From Leptotrichia sp. HSP-536 (GTDB lineage: Bacteria > Fusobacteriota > Fusobacteriia > Fusobacteriales > Leptotrichiaceae), in contig NZ_CP165647.1 of assembly GCF_041199985.1 (NCBI RefSeq), positions 310,001 to 374,000 of the forward strand: DNA of 64,000 bases, read 5' to 3'. Below the pieces are notes generated by a model, which was not told the origin of the DNA, made no database searches, and saw only the letters and a list, made by a program, of their open reading frames with translations. Shown here in pieces: positions 17,559-27,156 of this stretch (the stretch's first letter is position 1; every line of letters starts with the position of its first letter). The translations under genes were made by a program, and so were the position numbers.

Positions 17559-18152
17559 ATGAAAAAAAGAAATTTAAAGGGAAGTGTAGTTTTAAATCCA
17601 GTTCCAACTGTACTGGTGACTTGTAAGAATTTAGAAGGGAAAGACAATGTTTTAACTATTGCTTGGGTGGGAACAGTTTGTTCAAAACCTCCAATGTTAT
17701 CTATTTCTATAAGACCTGAAAGATTATCTTATGATTATATAAACGAAACTATGGAATTTATAGTAAATTTACCAAGTAGAAAACAAACAAAAGAAGTTGA
17801 TTTTTGTGGAGTTCGTTCGGGTAGACAGGTTGACAAAATAAAAGAGTGTGCTTTTACCTTACAAGAGGGAGAAAAAGTAAAATCCTCATATATAAAAGAA
17901 TGCCCTGTAAATATAGAGTGTAAAGTCAAAGATATTATAAAATTAGGAAGCCACGATATGTTTGTAGCAGAAGTTTTATGTTCTCATATTGATGAAGCTT
18001 TATTTGATGAAAAAGATAAAATTCATTTTGAAAAAGCTAATTTAATTTCATATTCACATGGAGAATATTTTTCATTATCTAAAGAAGCAATAGGAAAGTT
18101 TGGATACTCTGTGATGAAGAAAAAGAAAAAATCTAAGTTTATAAAAAAATAA
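17559..18152 (+). CDS. Flavin reductase-like / flavoredoxin-type FMN-binding protein
   Basis: The 197-residue protein of the flavin reductase-like split-barrel family has the N-terminal RNLKGSVVLNPVPTVLVTC strand and the phosphate-binding segment SIRPERLSYDYI, then FIVNLPS. Four or more cysteines (DFCGVRSG, KECAF, KECPV) might link it to redox transfer. It begins two bases after the MATE remnant with an AGAGGGA site upstream, so the pair was probably an operon in the donor. Substrate is unknown. Confidence 0.8.
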   Translation: MKKRNLKGSVVLNPVPTVLVTCKNLEGKDNVLTIAWVGTVCSKPPMLSISIRPERLSYDYINETMEFIVNLPSRKQTKEVDFCGVRSGRQVDKIKECAFTLQEGEKVKSSYIKECPVNIECKVKDIIKLGSHDMFVAEVLCSHIDEALFDEKDKIHFEKANLISYSHGEYFSLSKEAIGKFGYSVMKKKKKSKFIKK

Positions 18153-18500
18153 ATATACTGTATATATTACGACTTATTTATCTAAATATATACATTTTTT
18201 TTATATATTTATAATAAATATATAATACTTTAATATAATTTATATTTCTAATAATCTTTTGTTTTTTATATAAAAAATTGATTAATATTTACATCTTTTT
18301 GATGTTATTTTATACATCTTAAGTTATCAAAAATTCTAAAGTATAAAGTGTATTATTTTTATTTTTTTTATTATTTTATTAAAAAAATAAAAAAATATGT
18401 TCGTTTTTGTTGCTTTTTATAATATTATATGGTAAAACTTTATTAAGAAAAGTAAATATAAAAATATAAAATGAAATTTATAAGGTAAGGAGAAATTTTT
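18153..18500. other. Very AT-rich upstream region of the giant adhesin
   Basis: 348 bp without an ORF, almost entirely A and T, with A-tract/T-tract palindromes near 18365-18400. It includes ACATCTTTTTGATGT (18291-18305). A promoter cannot be chosen because many TATAAT-like hexamers occur. The ribosome site GGTAAGGAG precedes ATG 18501. Confidence 0.4.
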
Positions 18501-21500
18501 ATGAGAAAATCAAATTTAAAATTATTATCTTTAGGAATTTTCATTATTTTGATACAAAATCCTTTAGTAGCAGCTGACAAAAATGGAAACACAGATTTGG
18601 GATGGTTTAACTCAACAACTGGAAAGAATAATACTATTGCTGGAACATTAAACAGAACCAAAGGAGATAGCAATACAATAGCAGGAACATTGCAAAGAAC
18701 TATTGGAAATAACAATGTAGTTGGAGGAGCTTCTAATAAAACAGTTGGAAATTCTAATAATGTATTAGGAACACTACAAGATACAGAAGGAGATAATAAT
18801 ACAATAGCAGGAATTTCACAAGTAACTAAAGGAAATAATAATGTTATAGGAGGAGCTTCACAAACAACAACAGGAAATAACAATACGATAGGAGGAGCTT
18901 CTAATAAAACAGTTGGAAATTCTAATAATGTATTAGGAACACTACAAGATACAAAAGGAGATAATAATACAATAGCAGGAATTTCACAAGTAACTAAAGG
19001 AAATAATAATACAGTAGGAGGAGCTTCACAAACAACAACAGGAAATAATAATGTTATAGGAGGAGCTACTAATAAAACAATAGGAGATAAAAACAATATA
19101 GTTGGTATATCTAATAAAACTGAAGGTACAAGCAATAAAATTTTAGGAAATACAAACTCTATAACAGGAGATAGTAATAATATTAAAGGAATGTCTAATA
19201 CGATTGAAGGTAATAATAACGGAGTATTAGGTTTTGATAATATAACTAAAGGGGACAAAAATTTAATTGGTGGTTTATTTAATAAAACAACAGGAGATAA
19301 TAACTGGGTAGCAGGTATAAGAAATGAGACAGCTGGAAAAAATAACTTAGTAGGAGGTTTAAGAAACGGAACGCTAGGTAATAGTAATAAAGTACTAGGA
19401 TTGGATAATGCAACAGCAGGAAATAGTAACTGGATAGCAGGCCTAAGAAACGGAACACTAGGTAATAGTAATAAAGTACTAGGATTGGATAATGCAACAG
19501 TAGGAAATAATAACTGGGTAGCAGGTCTAAGAAATGAGACAGCAGGAAATAAAAACCTAGTATTAGGAACAGATAATGTGACAAAAGGAGCTAAAAACCT
19601 AGTAGCAGGAATTGGAAATGAAACAACAGGTTATAAAAATGTAGTAGCAGGTGCAGGTAACACAACAAAAGGAGCTAAGAATTTAGTAGCAGGTCTAGGA
19701 AATGAAACAGCAGGTTATAAGAACTTAGTATTGGGAGCAGATAATACTACATCAGGAAATAGTAACTGGATAGCAGGACTAAGAAATGGAACAGTAGGAG
19801 ACAACAATAAAGTACTAGGATTAGATAATGCAACAACAGGAGATAATAACTGGGTAGCAGGACTAAGAAATGGAACAGTAGGAGACAACAATAAAGTACT
19901 AGGATTAGACAATGCAACAGCAGGAGATAATAACTGGGTAGCAGGACTAAGAAATGGAACAGTAGGAGACAACAATAAAGTACTAGGATTAGACAATGCA
20001 ACAGCAGGAGATAATAACTGGGTAGCAGGACTAAGAAATGGAACAGTAGGAGACAACAATAAAGTACTAGGATTAGACAATGCAACAGCAGGAGATAATA
20101 ACTGGGTAGCAGGTATAAGAAACGGAACACTAGGTAATAGTAATAAAGTACTAGGATTGGATAATGCAACAGTAGGAAATAATAACTGGGTAGGTGGCCT
20201 AAGAAATGGAACAGTAGGAGATAACAATAAGGTACTAGGATTGGATAATGCAACAGTAGGAGATAATAACTGGGTAGCAGGATTAAGAAATGAGACAGCA
20301 GGAAATAAAAACCTAGTATTAGGAACAGATAATGTGACAAAAGGAGCTAAAAACCTAGTAGCAGGAATTGGAAATGAAACAACAGGTTATAAAAATGTAG
20401 TAGCAGGTGCAGGTAACACAACAAAAGGAGCTAAGAATTTAGTAGCAGGTCTAGGAAATGAAACAGCAGGTTATAAGAACTTAGTATTGGGAGCAGATAA
20501 TACTACATCAGGAAATAGTAACTGGGTAGCAGGACTAAGAAATGGAACAGTAGGAGACAACAATAAAGTACTAGGATTAGACAATGCAACAGCAGGAGAT
20601 AATAACTGGGTAGCAGGTATAAGAAACGGAACACTAGGTAATAGTAATAAAGTACTAGGATTGGATAATGCAACAGTAGGAAATAATAACTGGGTAGGTG
20701 GCCTAAGAAATGGAACAGTAGGAGATAACAATAAGGTACTAGGATTGGATAATGCAACAGTAGGAGATAATAACTGGGTAGCAGGATTAAGAAATGAGAC
20801 AGCAGGAAATAAAAACCTAGTAGATGGAGTAGAAAACTTAACAGTAGGAGATAGTAACTGGGTAGGTGGTCTAAGAAATGGAACAGTAGGAGATAACAAT
20901 AAAATACTAGGATTGGATAATGCAACAGTAGGAGATAATAACTGGGTAGCAGGTCTAAGAAATGAAACAGCAGGTTATAAGAACTTAGTATTGGGAACAG
21001 ATAATACAACAAAAGGAGCTAAGAATTTAGTAGCAGGTCTAGGAAATAAAACAACAGGTTATAAAAATGTAGTAGCAGGTGCAGGTAACACAACAAAAGG
21101 AGCTAAGAATTTAGTAGCAGGTCTAGGAAATAAAACAGCAGGTTACAAGAACTTAGTATTAGGAGCAAACAATGAAACAGTAGGAATTAAGAACTTGGTA
21201 GCTGGACTAAATAATACAACAGTAGGAGCTAGCAACCTAGTAGCAGGAAAATATAATTTAACAGCAGGAAATAACAACTTAGTAGCAGGTTTAAGAAATG
21301 GAACAGTAGGAAATAAGAACCTAGTATTAGGAGCAGATAATGCAACAGTAGGAGCTAATAACTGGGTAGCAGGATTAAGAAATGAGACAGCAGGTTACAA
21401 GAACTTAGTATTGGGAACAGATAATGTAACAAAAGGAGCTAAGAACTTAGTAGCAGGAATAGGAAATGAAACAAAAGGTTATAAGAATGTTGTATTAGGA

Positions 21501-24269
21501 AAATATAATGCAACAGAAGGAGCTAAAAACTTAGTAAATGGTTCATTTAATAAAACAGAAGGATATAAAAACTTAGTAAATGGCTCATTTAATGAAACAG
21601 AAGGATATAAAAATCTAGTAAACGGTACAGCTAATGCAACAGAAGGATATAAAAACCTAGTAAATGGTTCATTTAATGAAACAGAAGGAAGTAAAAACCT
21701 AGTAAATGGTTCAAATAATCTAACACTAGGAAGCAAAAACTTAGTAAATGGTTTAGATAATACAACAGTAGGAAGTAGAAACTTAGTAAATGGACTTGGA
21801 AATAAAACAACAGGAATTAAAAATACAGTAGATGGAATGTTAAATAAGGCAACAGGAGCTGAAAACTTAGTAACTGGACTAGGAAATAAAGCTGTTGGAG
21901 ATAATAACAAAGTAACTGGAATGAGAAGTGGAGCTGTTGGTGATGAAAATATCGTATCTGGAATGAGAAATAAAGCAGCTGGAGATAATAATTTAGTAAC
22001 TGGAAAAGACAATAAAGTAATAGGAGATAATAACTCAGTTTCAGGAGAAGAAAACTTAGCTTTAGGATATAAAAATACAGTAAAAGGTGAAAATAACACA
22101 ACTACTGGAAAATCAAATACTGTTAACGGAAAAGATAACTATGTTGCAGGAAGAGTCAATACAAACACTGGAAATAGCAATATAGCAAATGGACTTTACA
22201 ATAAAGTAAAGGGAGATAACAATATAGCAGATGGAAGAACAAATAAAGTAGAAGGAGATAACAATACAACATACGGAAGAAAAAATGAAGTAAAAGGAAA
22301 TATAAATACAGTTTCAGGAAGAACAAATAAAATAGTTGGAAATACTAATATAGCAGATGGAACAGAAAATGTAGTGACAGGACATGATAATATAGTAGAT
22401 GGAAGAAAAAATGAAGTAGAAGGAGATTTTAATGTTGCTACAGGAAGAACAAACAAAATAGATGGAAAAGGTAACTTAGTTTCTGGAATAGTTAATAAAG
22501 TAAAAGGAAAAACTAATATTGTAGATGGAATCGACAATAAAGTAGAAGGACATGATAATATAGCAGATGGAAGAAAAAATGAAGTAAAAGGAGATTTAAA
22601 CGTTGCTACAGGAAGAACAAACAAAATAGATGGAAAAGGTAACTTAGTTTCTGGAATAGTTAATAAAGTAAAAGGAAAAACTAATATTGTAGATGGAATC
22701 GACAATAAAGTAGAAGGAGATAACAATATAGCAGATGGAAGAACAAATGAAGTTACTGGAAAACTAAATGTATCTTCAGGAAGATCAAATGAAATAAATG
22801 GATCAAATAACTCAGTAACAGGAATAATAAATAAGACAACAGGAGAAGCTAATATTGTAGATGGAATCGACAATAAAGTAAAAGGAAACTATAATATAGC
22901 AGATGGAAGAACAAATGAAGTTACTGGAGATTACAATACAGTAAATGGAAGAAAAAATAAAGTTACTGGAAAACTAAATGTATCTTCTGGAAGATCAAAT
23001 GAAGTAAATGGATCAAATAACTCAGTAACAGGAATAATAAATAAGACAACAGGAGAAGCTAATATTGTAGATGGAATCGACAATAAAGTAGAAGGAGATA
23101 ACAATATAGCAGATGGAAGAACAAATGAAGTTACTGGAGATTACAATACAGTAGATGGAAGAACAAATAAAGTTACTGGAAAACTAAATGTATCTTCAGG
23201 AAGATCAAATGAAATAAATGGATCAAATAACTCAGTAACAGGAATAATAAATAAGGTAACAGGAGAAGCTAATATTGTAGATGGAATCGACAATAAAGTA
23301 AAAGGAGACTATAATATAGCAGATGGAAGAACAAATAAAGTTTCAGGAGAAAATAACTTAGCAGTTGGTAACCAAAATAAAGTTACTGGAAAAGAAAGTG
23401 CAGCTCTTGGAATAGGTAACACTGTAAAAGGTTCATCTAGTACTGTAGTTGGTTATAAAAATACTATAATTGGAAATAATTCAGGAGCTTTTGGAGACCC
23501 TAATACTGTAAGTGGTAATGGTTCTTATGCATATGGAAATGACAATACTATAATAGGGAGTGGCTCTCATGCTGTAGGTAATAGAAATATAGTCAATGGA
23601 AATAACAATTTTGCATTAGGTAATGATATTAATTTTGCAACAGGAGTATCTAATTCAGTAGCAATAGGTAATGGTTCAGTAGTTACTACTTCTAATGAAG
23701 TTTCTATAGGATCTGATACTGTAAAGAGAAGATTAACTAATATTGGTGATGGAGAATATTCTGCAAAATCTACTGATGCAGTCAGTGGTAAGCAATTATA
23801 CAATGCTGTAAAAGGAGTAGAAGGAGAAATTAACAATGTTAAAGATGAAGTAACTCATGTTGGATCTCTAAGTGCAGCTCTTGCTGGATTACACCCTATG
23901 CAATATGATCCTAAGGCACCTACTCAAGTTATGGCAGCATTAGGACATTATAAAAATAAACAATCTGTTGCAGTAGGAGTAGGTTACTATTTCAATGATA
24001 GATTTATGATGAATGCAGGTGTTGCAGTAGGTAGTGAAAAAAGATTAAAGACTATGGCTAATGTAGGATTTACTTTAAAACTTGGTAAAGGTAGTGGAGT
24101 TGAATATAACGAAACTTCTCAATATGTTGTTCAAAATGAAGTTAAAAAATTGAGTGTTGAGAACAAAGAATTAAAATCTAAAGTAGAAATTCAAGATGAA
24201 AAAATTAAAAAACAAGATGAAAAAATCAAGAATTTAGAAGAAAAATTAGAAAAAATATTAAATAAATAA
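18501..24269 (+). CDS. Giant trimeric autotransporter adhesin (YadA/Hia-type)
   Basis: The 1922-residue surface adhesin is secreted through its own C-terminal trimeric barrel (type Vc). Residues 1-25 are a signal peptide (FIILIQNPLVAADK). Residues about 30-1690 consist of more than 100 YadA-head repeats of about 14 residues with the pattern GxxNxVxGxxNxTxG. These are followed by an Ala/Gly-rich head end, a HANS/neck motif (KRRLTNIGDGEYSAKSTDAVSGKQLYNAV), a short stalk, and the YadA anchor (SLSAALAGLHPMQYD…NVGFTLKLGKG). After the barrel comes a coiled coil of about 55 residues (VENKELKSKVEIQDEK…), an extension I recall from other fusobacterial adhesins. DNA-level repeats are strong. Ligand unknown. 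It is flanked by mobile elements and has its own terminator. Confidence 0.93.
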   Translation: MRKSNLKLLSLGIFIILIQNPLVAADKNGNTDLGWFNSTTGKNNTIAGTLNRTKGDSNTIAGTLQRTIGNNNVVGGASNKTVGNSNNVLGTLQDTEGDNNTIAGISQVTKGNNNVIGGASQTTTGNNNTIGGASNKTVGNSNNVLGTLQDTKGDNNTIAGISQVTKGNNNTVGGASQTTTGNNNVIGGATNKTIGDKNNIVGISNKTEGTSNKILGNTNSITGDSNNIKGMSNTIEGNNNGVLGFDNITKGDKNLIGGLFNKTTGDNNWVAGIRNETAGKNNLVGGLRNGTLGNSNKVLGLDNATAGNSNWIAGLRNGTLGNSNKVLGLDNATVGNNNWVAGLRNETAGNKNLVLGTDNVTKGAKNLVAGIGNETTGYKNVVAGAGNTTKGAKNLVAGLGNETAGYKNLVLGADNTTSGNSNWIAGLRNGTVGDNNKVLGLDNATTGDNNWVAGLRNGTVGDNNKVLGLDNATAGDNNWVAGLRNGTVGDNNKVLGLDNATAGDNNWVAGLRNGTVGDNNKVLGLDNATAGDNNWVAGIRNGTLGNSNKVLGLDNATVGNNNWVGGLRNGTVGDNNKVLGLDNATVGDNNWVAGLRNETAGNKNLVLGTDNVTKGAKNLVAGIGNETTGYKNVVAGAGNTTKGAKNLVAGLGNETAGYKNLVLGADNTTSGNSNWVAGLRNGTVGDNNKVLGLDNATAGDNNWVAGIRNGTLGNSNKVLGLDNATVGNNNWVGGLRNGTVGDNNKVLGLDNATVGDNNWVAGLRNETAGNKNLVDGVENLTVGDSNWVGGLRNGTVGDNNKILGLDNATVGDNNWVAGLRNETAGYKNLVLGTDNTTKGAKNLVAGLGNKTTGYKNVVAGAGNTTKGAKNLVAGLGNKTAGYKNLVLGANNETVGIKNLVAGLNNTTVGASNLVAGKYNLTAGNNNLVAGLRNGTVGNKNLVLGADNATVGANNWVAGLRNETAGYKNLVLGTDNVTKGAKNLVAGIGNETKGYKNVVLGKYNATEGAKNLVNGSFNKTEGYKNLVNGSFNETEGYKNLVNGTANATEGYKNLVNGSFNETEGSKNLVNGSNNLTLGSKNLVNGLDNTTVGSRNLVNGLGNKTTGIKNTVDGMLNKATGAENLVTGLGNKAVGDNNKVTGMRSGAVGDENIVSGMRNKAAGDNNLVTGKDNKVIGDNNSVSGEENLALGYKNTVKGENNTTTGKSNTVNGKDNYVAGRVNTNTGNSNIANGLYNKVKGDNNIADGRTNKVEGDNNTTYGRKNEVKGNINTVSGRTNKIVGNTNIADGTENVVTGHDNIVDGRKNEVEGDFNVATGRTNKIDGKGNLVSGIVNKVKGKTNIVDGIDNKVEGHDNIADGRKNEVKGDLNVATGRTNKIDGKGNLVSGIVNKVKGKTNIVDGIDNKVEGDNNIADGRTNEVTGKLNVSSGRSNEINGSNNSVTGIINKTTGEANIVDGIDNKVKGNYNIADGRTNEVTGDYNTVNGRKNKVTGKLNVSSGRSNEVNGSNNSVTGIINKTTGEANIVDGIDNKVEGDNNIADGRTNEVTGDYNTVDGRTNKVTGKLNVSSGRSNEINGSNNSVTGIINKVTGEANIVDGIDNKVKGDYNIADGRTNKVSGENNLAVGNQNKVTGKESAALGIGNTVKGSSSTVVGYKNTIIGNNSGAFGDPNTVSGNGSYAYGNDNTIIGSGSHAVGNRNIVNGNNNFALGNDINFATGVSNSVAIGNGSVVTTSNEVSIGSDTVKRRLTNIGDGEYSAKSTDAVSGKQLYNAVKGVEGEINNVKDEVTHVGSLSAALAGLHPMQYDPKAPTQVMAALGHYKNKQSVAVGVGYYFNDRFMMNAGVAVGSEKRLKTMANVGFTLKLGKGSGVEYNETSQYVVQNEVKKLSVENKELKSKVEIQDEKIKKQDEKIKNLEEKLEKILNK
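19773..20108 (+). repeat. Tandem 84-bp repeat inside the adhesin gene
   Basis: Four nearly identical 84-bp units (28 residues, two head repeats) start at 19773, 19857, 19941 and 20025; a fifth begins at 20109 and diverges. A longer block beginning at 19541 recurs 756 bp downstream at 20297 with almost no change. Exact DNA repeats allow length change by slippage or recombination. Confidence 0.85.
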
Positions 24270-24340
24270 TTTTCTAAGAATATTATTGACAATAAGGATT
24301 TTTTCATCAATAGTATTAAAAACCTAAAGAATTAAAAAAT

Positions 24341-24380
24341 ATAGTCCTTTATGAGTAGATATCATAGAGGGCTATTTTTC
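24341..24380. terminator. Bidirectional terminator between the adhesin and the reverse-strand gene
   Basis: ATAGTCC…TATGA / TCATA…GGGCTAT stem with an A-run on the left and TTTTT on the right. Confidence 0.75.
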
Positions 24381-24902
24381 ATATACTAGTATTTTTTTCC
24401 AAGGTTTTCTTAAATTTTTTTCTATTGCTTGATTAATCAAAGAAGGAAGTACATAAGTGTAATGTATATTAATATTGAAATTACTTGTAATTTTTATATT
24501 AACAAAATGTCCCATAAGGTAATCTGGCTCAGTACCCATATATGAATCAATAGTAATGTCATTTTGTAAAAATTCAAAATTAATAATTTTAATATAAAAA
24601 GAATTTTTAAAATCAACTTCACCTATCTTATCTAGAATTTTTTGATGATTAATTTCTAGTTCTTTATTTAAAATAAGTTGATTGATTGAATTTAAAGCAT
24701 TATCTTCTTCAATAAATTTATCTATAATAGATACTCTATTTTTTTCAAGCCAATTTAATTTTTCTTCAAGTTTTTCTTCATAATCTCTATTAATGGCACC
24801 ATAAAAATGAACTTCTGTTTCTTTGTTCCAAATAGCAAGATGCCCTATATATTCTTTTTCCTCTTTGTTAAAAGTAAAAATTTTATTTCTTATTTTTAAC
24901 AA
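24372..24902 (-). CDS. Hypothetical protein (possibly DUF2262-like), 5' end abuts an IS
   Basis: A soluble acidic protein of about 176 residues (…KEEKEYIGHLAIWNKETEVHFYGAINRD…YLMGHFVNIKITSNF…). The general look, an N-terminal barrel-like segment followed by helices, reminds me of DUF2262 proteins found beside toxin or contact-inhibition genes, but I cannot confirm the family. The only start in frame is TTG at 24902, exactly at the TTTAAC/left-end junction of the IS605-type element. The original N-terminus may therefore have been cut off by the insertion. No ribosome site remains. Confidence 0.55.
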   Translation of the reverse strand: MLKIRNKIFTFNKEEKEYIGHLAIWNKETEVHFYGAINRDYEEKLEEKLNWLEKNRVSIIDKFIEEDNALNSINQLILNKELEINHQKILDKIGEVDFKNSFYIKIINFEFLQNDITIDSYMGTEPDYLMGHFVNIKITSNFNINIHYTYVLPSLINQAIEKNLRKPWKKILVYEK

Positions 24903-24996
24903 TATCTAGCAAGAAGTCCCCTACTTCTATAAGTAGGGTATGAATTGCTTTTTTAGTGTCGTGGTACAATACATATGTGACAAAAAAGAAGAAAAA

Positions 24997-25053
24997 AGAA
25001 AGGTTTCTGATATAATGTAAGCCGACCAAAACTACATAAGGAGAAACCTTTCT
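24997..25053 (+). promoter_or_regulatory. Inverted-repeat guard around the IS promoter and start codon
   Basis: AGAAAGGTTTCT (24997-25008) and AGAAACCTTTCT (25042-25053) are perfect 12-bp inverted repeats. TATAAT (25011-25016) and the AAGGAG ribosome site lie between or within the arms, and the ATG follows immediately. The same structure is present in all four copies. It should shut off translation of read-through transcripts, as described for IS10 and IS50. Confidence 0.6.
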
Positions 25054-25971
25054 ATGAATAGTATATCAGAAGAGTACCGTGTTCGTCAACGGGCAGTTGA
25101 GTATGCAATAAAATATAACAATAATTCAAAGGCGGCATTAAAATATAAGACATCAAGACAGCAGATTAAGAGATGGCGTGACAGATATGACGGAACAGTG
25201 CAGTCACTGATGCCAAAAAGCAGAAGACCTAAAAGTCATCCAAATCAGCATACTCAGGAAGAAATAGATTTAATTATGAAAAAATACAGGAGATTTTCAT
25301 ATGAAGGACTGGCACAGGTATATACCGAAGCTAGAAAACTGGGATACAGCCGTTCTTATGGAACTATGTGCAAAATAATAAGAAAAATTAGGGATAATAA
25401 GTCCAAAAGCCTAAAAGGCTTTACAAAAGCACAAAAAAGTGAAGCAGGCTGCATATCCTGGCGAAAAGGTTCAGATAGACATAAAATATGTTCCAAGAGA
25501 ATGCATATGTTTTGGAATGAATGACCAGAATTACTATCAGATAACGGCAATAGATGAGTATACAAGGAAGAGGTATTAAGAATAGTGGATGAAAAAAGTA
25601 CATACCAGACGACAAAATTTCTAGAAACGCTTGAAGCGGAGCTGGGCTTTAAAATAGAAAAAATACAAAGTGATAACGGCAGGGAGTTTACGAATGCGGA
25701 AAATGGCAAAAAGGCACTATTTGAGCTAAAGCTGGAAGAACTAGGGATAGAATACATGACAACAAGACCGTATTCGCCGTGGCAGAATGGGAAAGTGGAA
25801 AGGAGCCACAGGCTAGACAGCAATTATTATTTAGGAAAAAGATTTAGAAGTCTGGAAAAATTAAGAAGGTCAGTAAAAAGATATTGCAGCAGATACAATA
25901 ATATATCAAGAAAAGTATTAAATTTTAAAAGTCCGAATGAAATGCTGAAAGAATACAGGACAAACAATTAA
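25054..25971 (+). pseudogene. IS transposase with +1 and -1 frameshifts (copy 1)
   Basis: The N-terminal 156 codons match the intact transposase at 827-1747. Before 25440 the frame shifts by +1; the out-of-frame segment contains QIDIKYVPRE with the first catalytic Asp. At about 25575 (AGGAAGAGGTATTA) it shifts back by -1 to give MDEKSTYQTTKF…QSDNGREF…PWQNGKVERSHRL. Copies 2 and 3 have exactly the same two shifts, so the defect is older than their spread. Confidence 0.85.
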
Positions 25972-26068
25972 GCTAAGACATTAGTAAGATAACTTTTCTA
26001 TTTATTTTTAAAGTTTTTGTAACAAATGTTTGACAACTATACAAGTAGGGTATGAATTGCTTTTTTAG

Positions 26069-27156
26069 TGTCGTGGTACAATACATATGTGACAAAAAAG
26101 AAGAAAAAAAGAAAGGTTTCTGATATAATGTAAGCTGACCAAAACTACATAAGGAGAAACCTTTCTATGAATAGTATATCAGAAGAGTACCGTGTTCGTC
26201 AACGGGCAGTTGAGTATGCAATAAAATATAACAATAATTCAAAGGCGGCATTAAAATATAAGACATCAAGACAGCAGATTAAGAGATGGCGTGACAGATA
26301 TGACGGAACAGTGCAGTCACTGATGCCAAAAAGCAGAAGACCTAAAAGTCATCCAAATCAACATACTCAGGAAGAAATAGATTTAATTATGAAAAAATAC
26401 AGGAGATTTTCATATGAAGGACTGGCACAGGTATATACCGAAGCTAGAAAACTGGGATACAGCCGTTCTTATGGAACTATGTGCAAAATAATAAGAAAAA
26501 TTAGGGATAATAAGCCCAAAAGCCTAAAAGGCTTTACAAAAGCACAAAAAAGTGAAGCAGGCTGCATATCCTGGCGAAAAGGTTCAGATAGACATAAAAT
26601 ATGTTCCAAGAGAATGCATATGTTTTGGAATGAATGACCAGAATTACTATCAGATAACGGCAATAGATGAGTATACAAGGAAGAGGTATTAAGAATAGTG
26701 GATGAAAAAAGTACATACCAGACGACAAAATTTCTAGAAACGCTTGAAGCGGAGCTGGGCTTTAAAATAGAAAAAATACAAAGTGATAACGGCAGGGAGT
26801 TTACGAATGCGGAAAATGGCAAAAAGACACTATTTGAGCTAAAGCTGGAAGAACTAGGGATAGAATACATGACAACAAGACCGTATTCGCCGTGGCAGAA
26901 TGGGAAAGTGGAAAGGAGCCACAGGCTGGACAGCAATTATTATTTAGGAAAAAGATTTAGAAGTCTGGAAAAATTAAGAAGGTCAGTAAAAAGATATTGC
27001 AGCAGATACAATAATATATCAAGAAAAGTATTAAATTTTAAAAGTCCAAATGAAATGCTGAAAGAATACAGGACAAACAATTAGGCTAAGACATTAGTAA
27101 GATAACTTTTCTATTTATTTTTAAAGTTTTTGTAACAAATGTTTGACAACTATACA
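26069..27156 (+). mobile_element. IS copy 2, in tandem with copy 1 at the same target
   Basis: 1088 bp. The left duplication (26044-26068) is the right duplication of copy 1; the right one is 27158-27182, giving the order target-IS-target-IS-target. Its sequence matches copy 3 at 50024 at every difference I compared and differs from copy 1, so this is not a simple local duplication of copy 1. Confidence 0.86.
26167..27084 (+). pseudogene. IS transposase with +1 and -1 frameshifts (copy 2)
   Basis: Same layout as copy 1: an open N-terminal part of 156 codons, a middle part in another frame with the first catalytic Asp, and a C-terminal part of 128 codons with QSDNGREF and QNGKVERSH. Likely inactive unless frameshifting is used. 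Confidence 0.85.

Larger units (their letters stand above)
24957..26043 (+). mobile_element. IS copy 1 (same family as 757-1846), frameshifted
   Basis: 1087 bp with ends TGTCGTGG… and …AACTATACA (imperfect ~30-bp inverted repeats). It is flanked by a perfect 25-bp direct repeat beginning AGTAGGGTATGAATTGC at 24932-24956 and 26044-26068. It differs from copies 2 and 3 at several bases (for example an A6 instead of A7 run in the leader, and AAGGCACTA instead of AAGACACTA). Confidence 0.88.

Noticed and set aside
18153..18500. Phase-variable promoter for the adhesin
   Set aside because: A/T runs are present, but no single long homopolymer lies between clear -35 and -10 boxes.
18443..23836. Long reverse-strand ORFs opposite the adhesin
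   Set aside because: They are frame shadows of the repeated codons; their products are Leu/Ser/Pro repeats without ribosome sites.
18501..24269. CRISPR-like regular repeats
   Set aside because: The repeats are in-frame coding units without unique spacers; no cas genes were seen.
25054..25971. Programmed -1 frameshift of the IS3 type at A AAA AAG
   Set aside because: An AAAAAAG heptamer is present near 25435, but the needed change there is +1, not -1, and a second shift is also needed.
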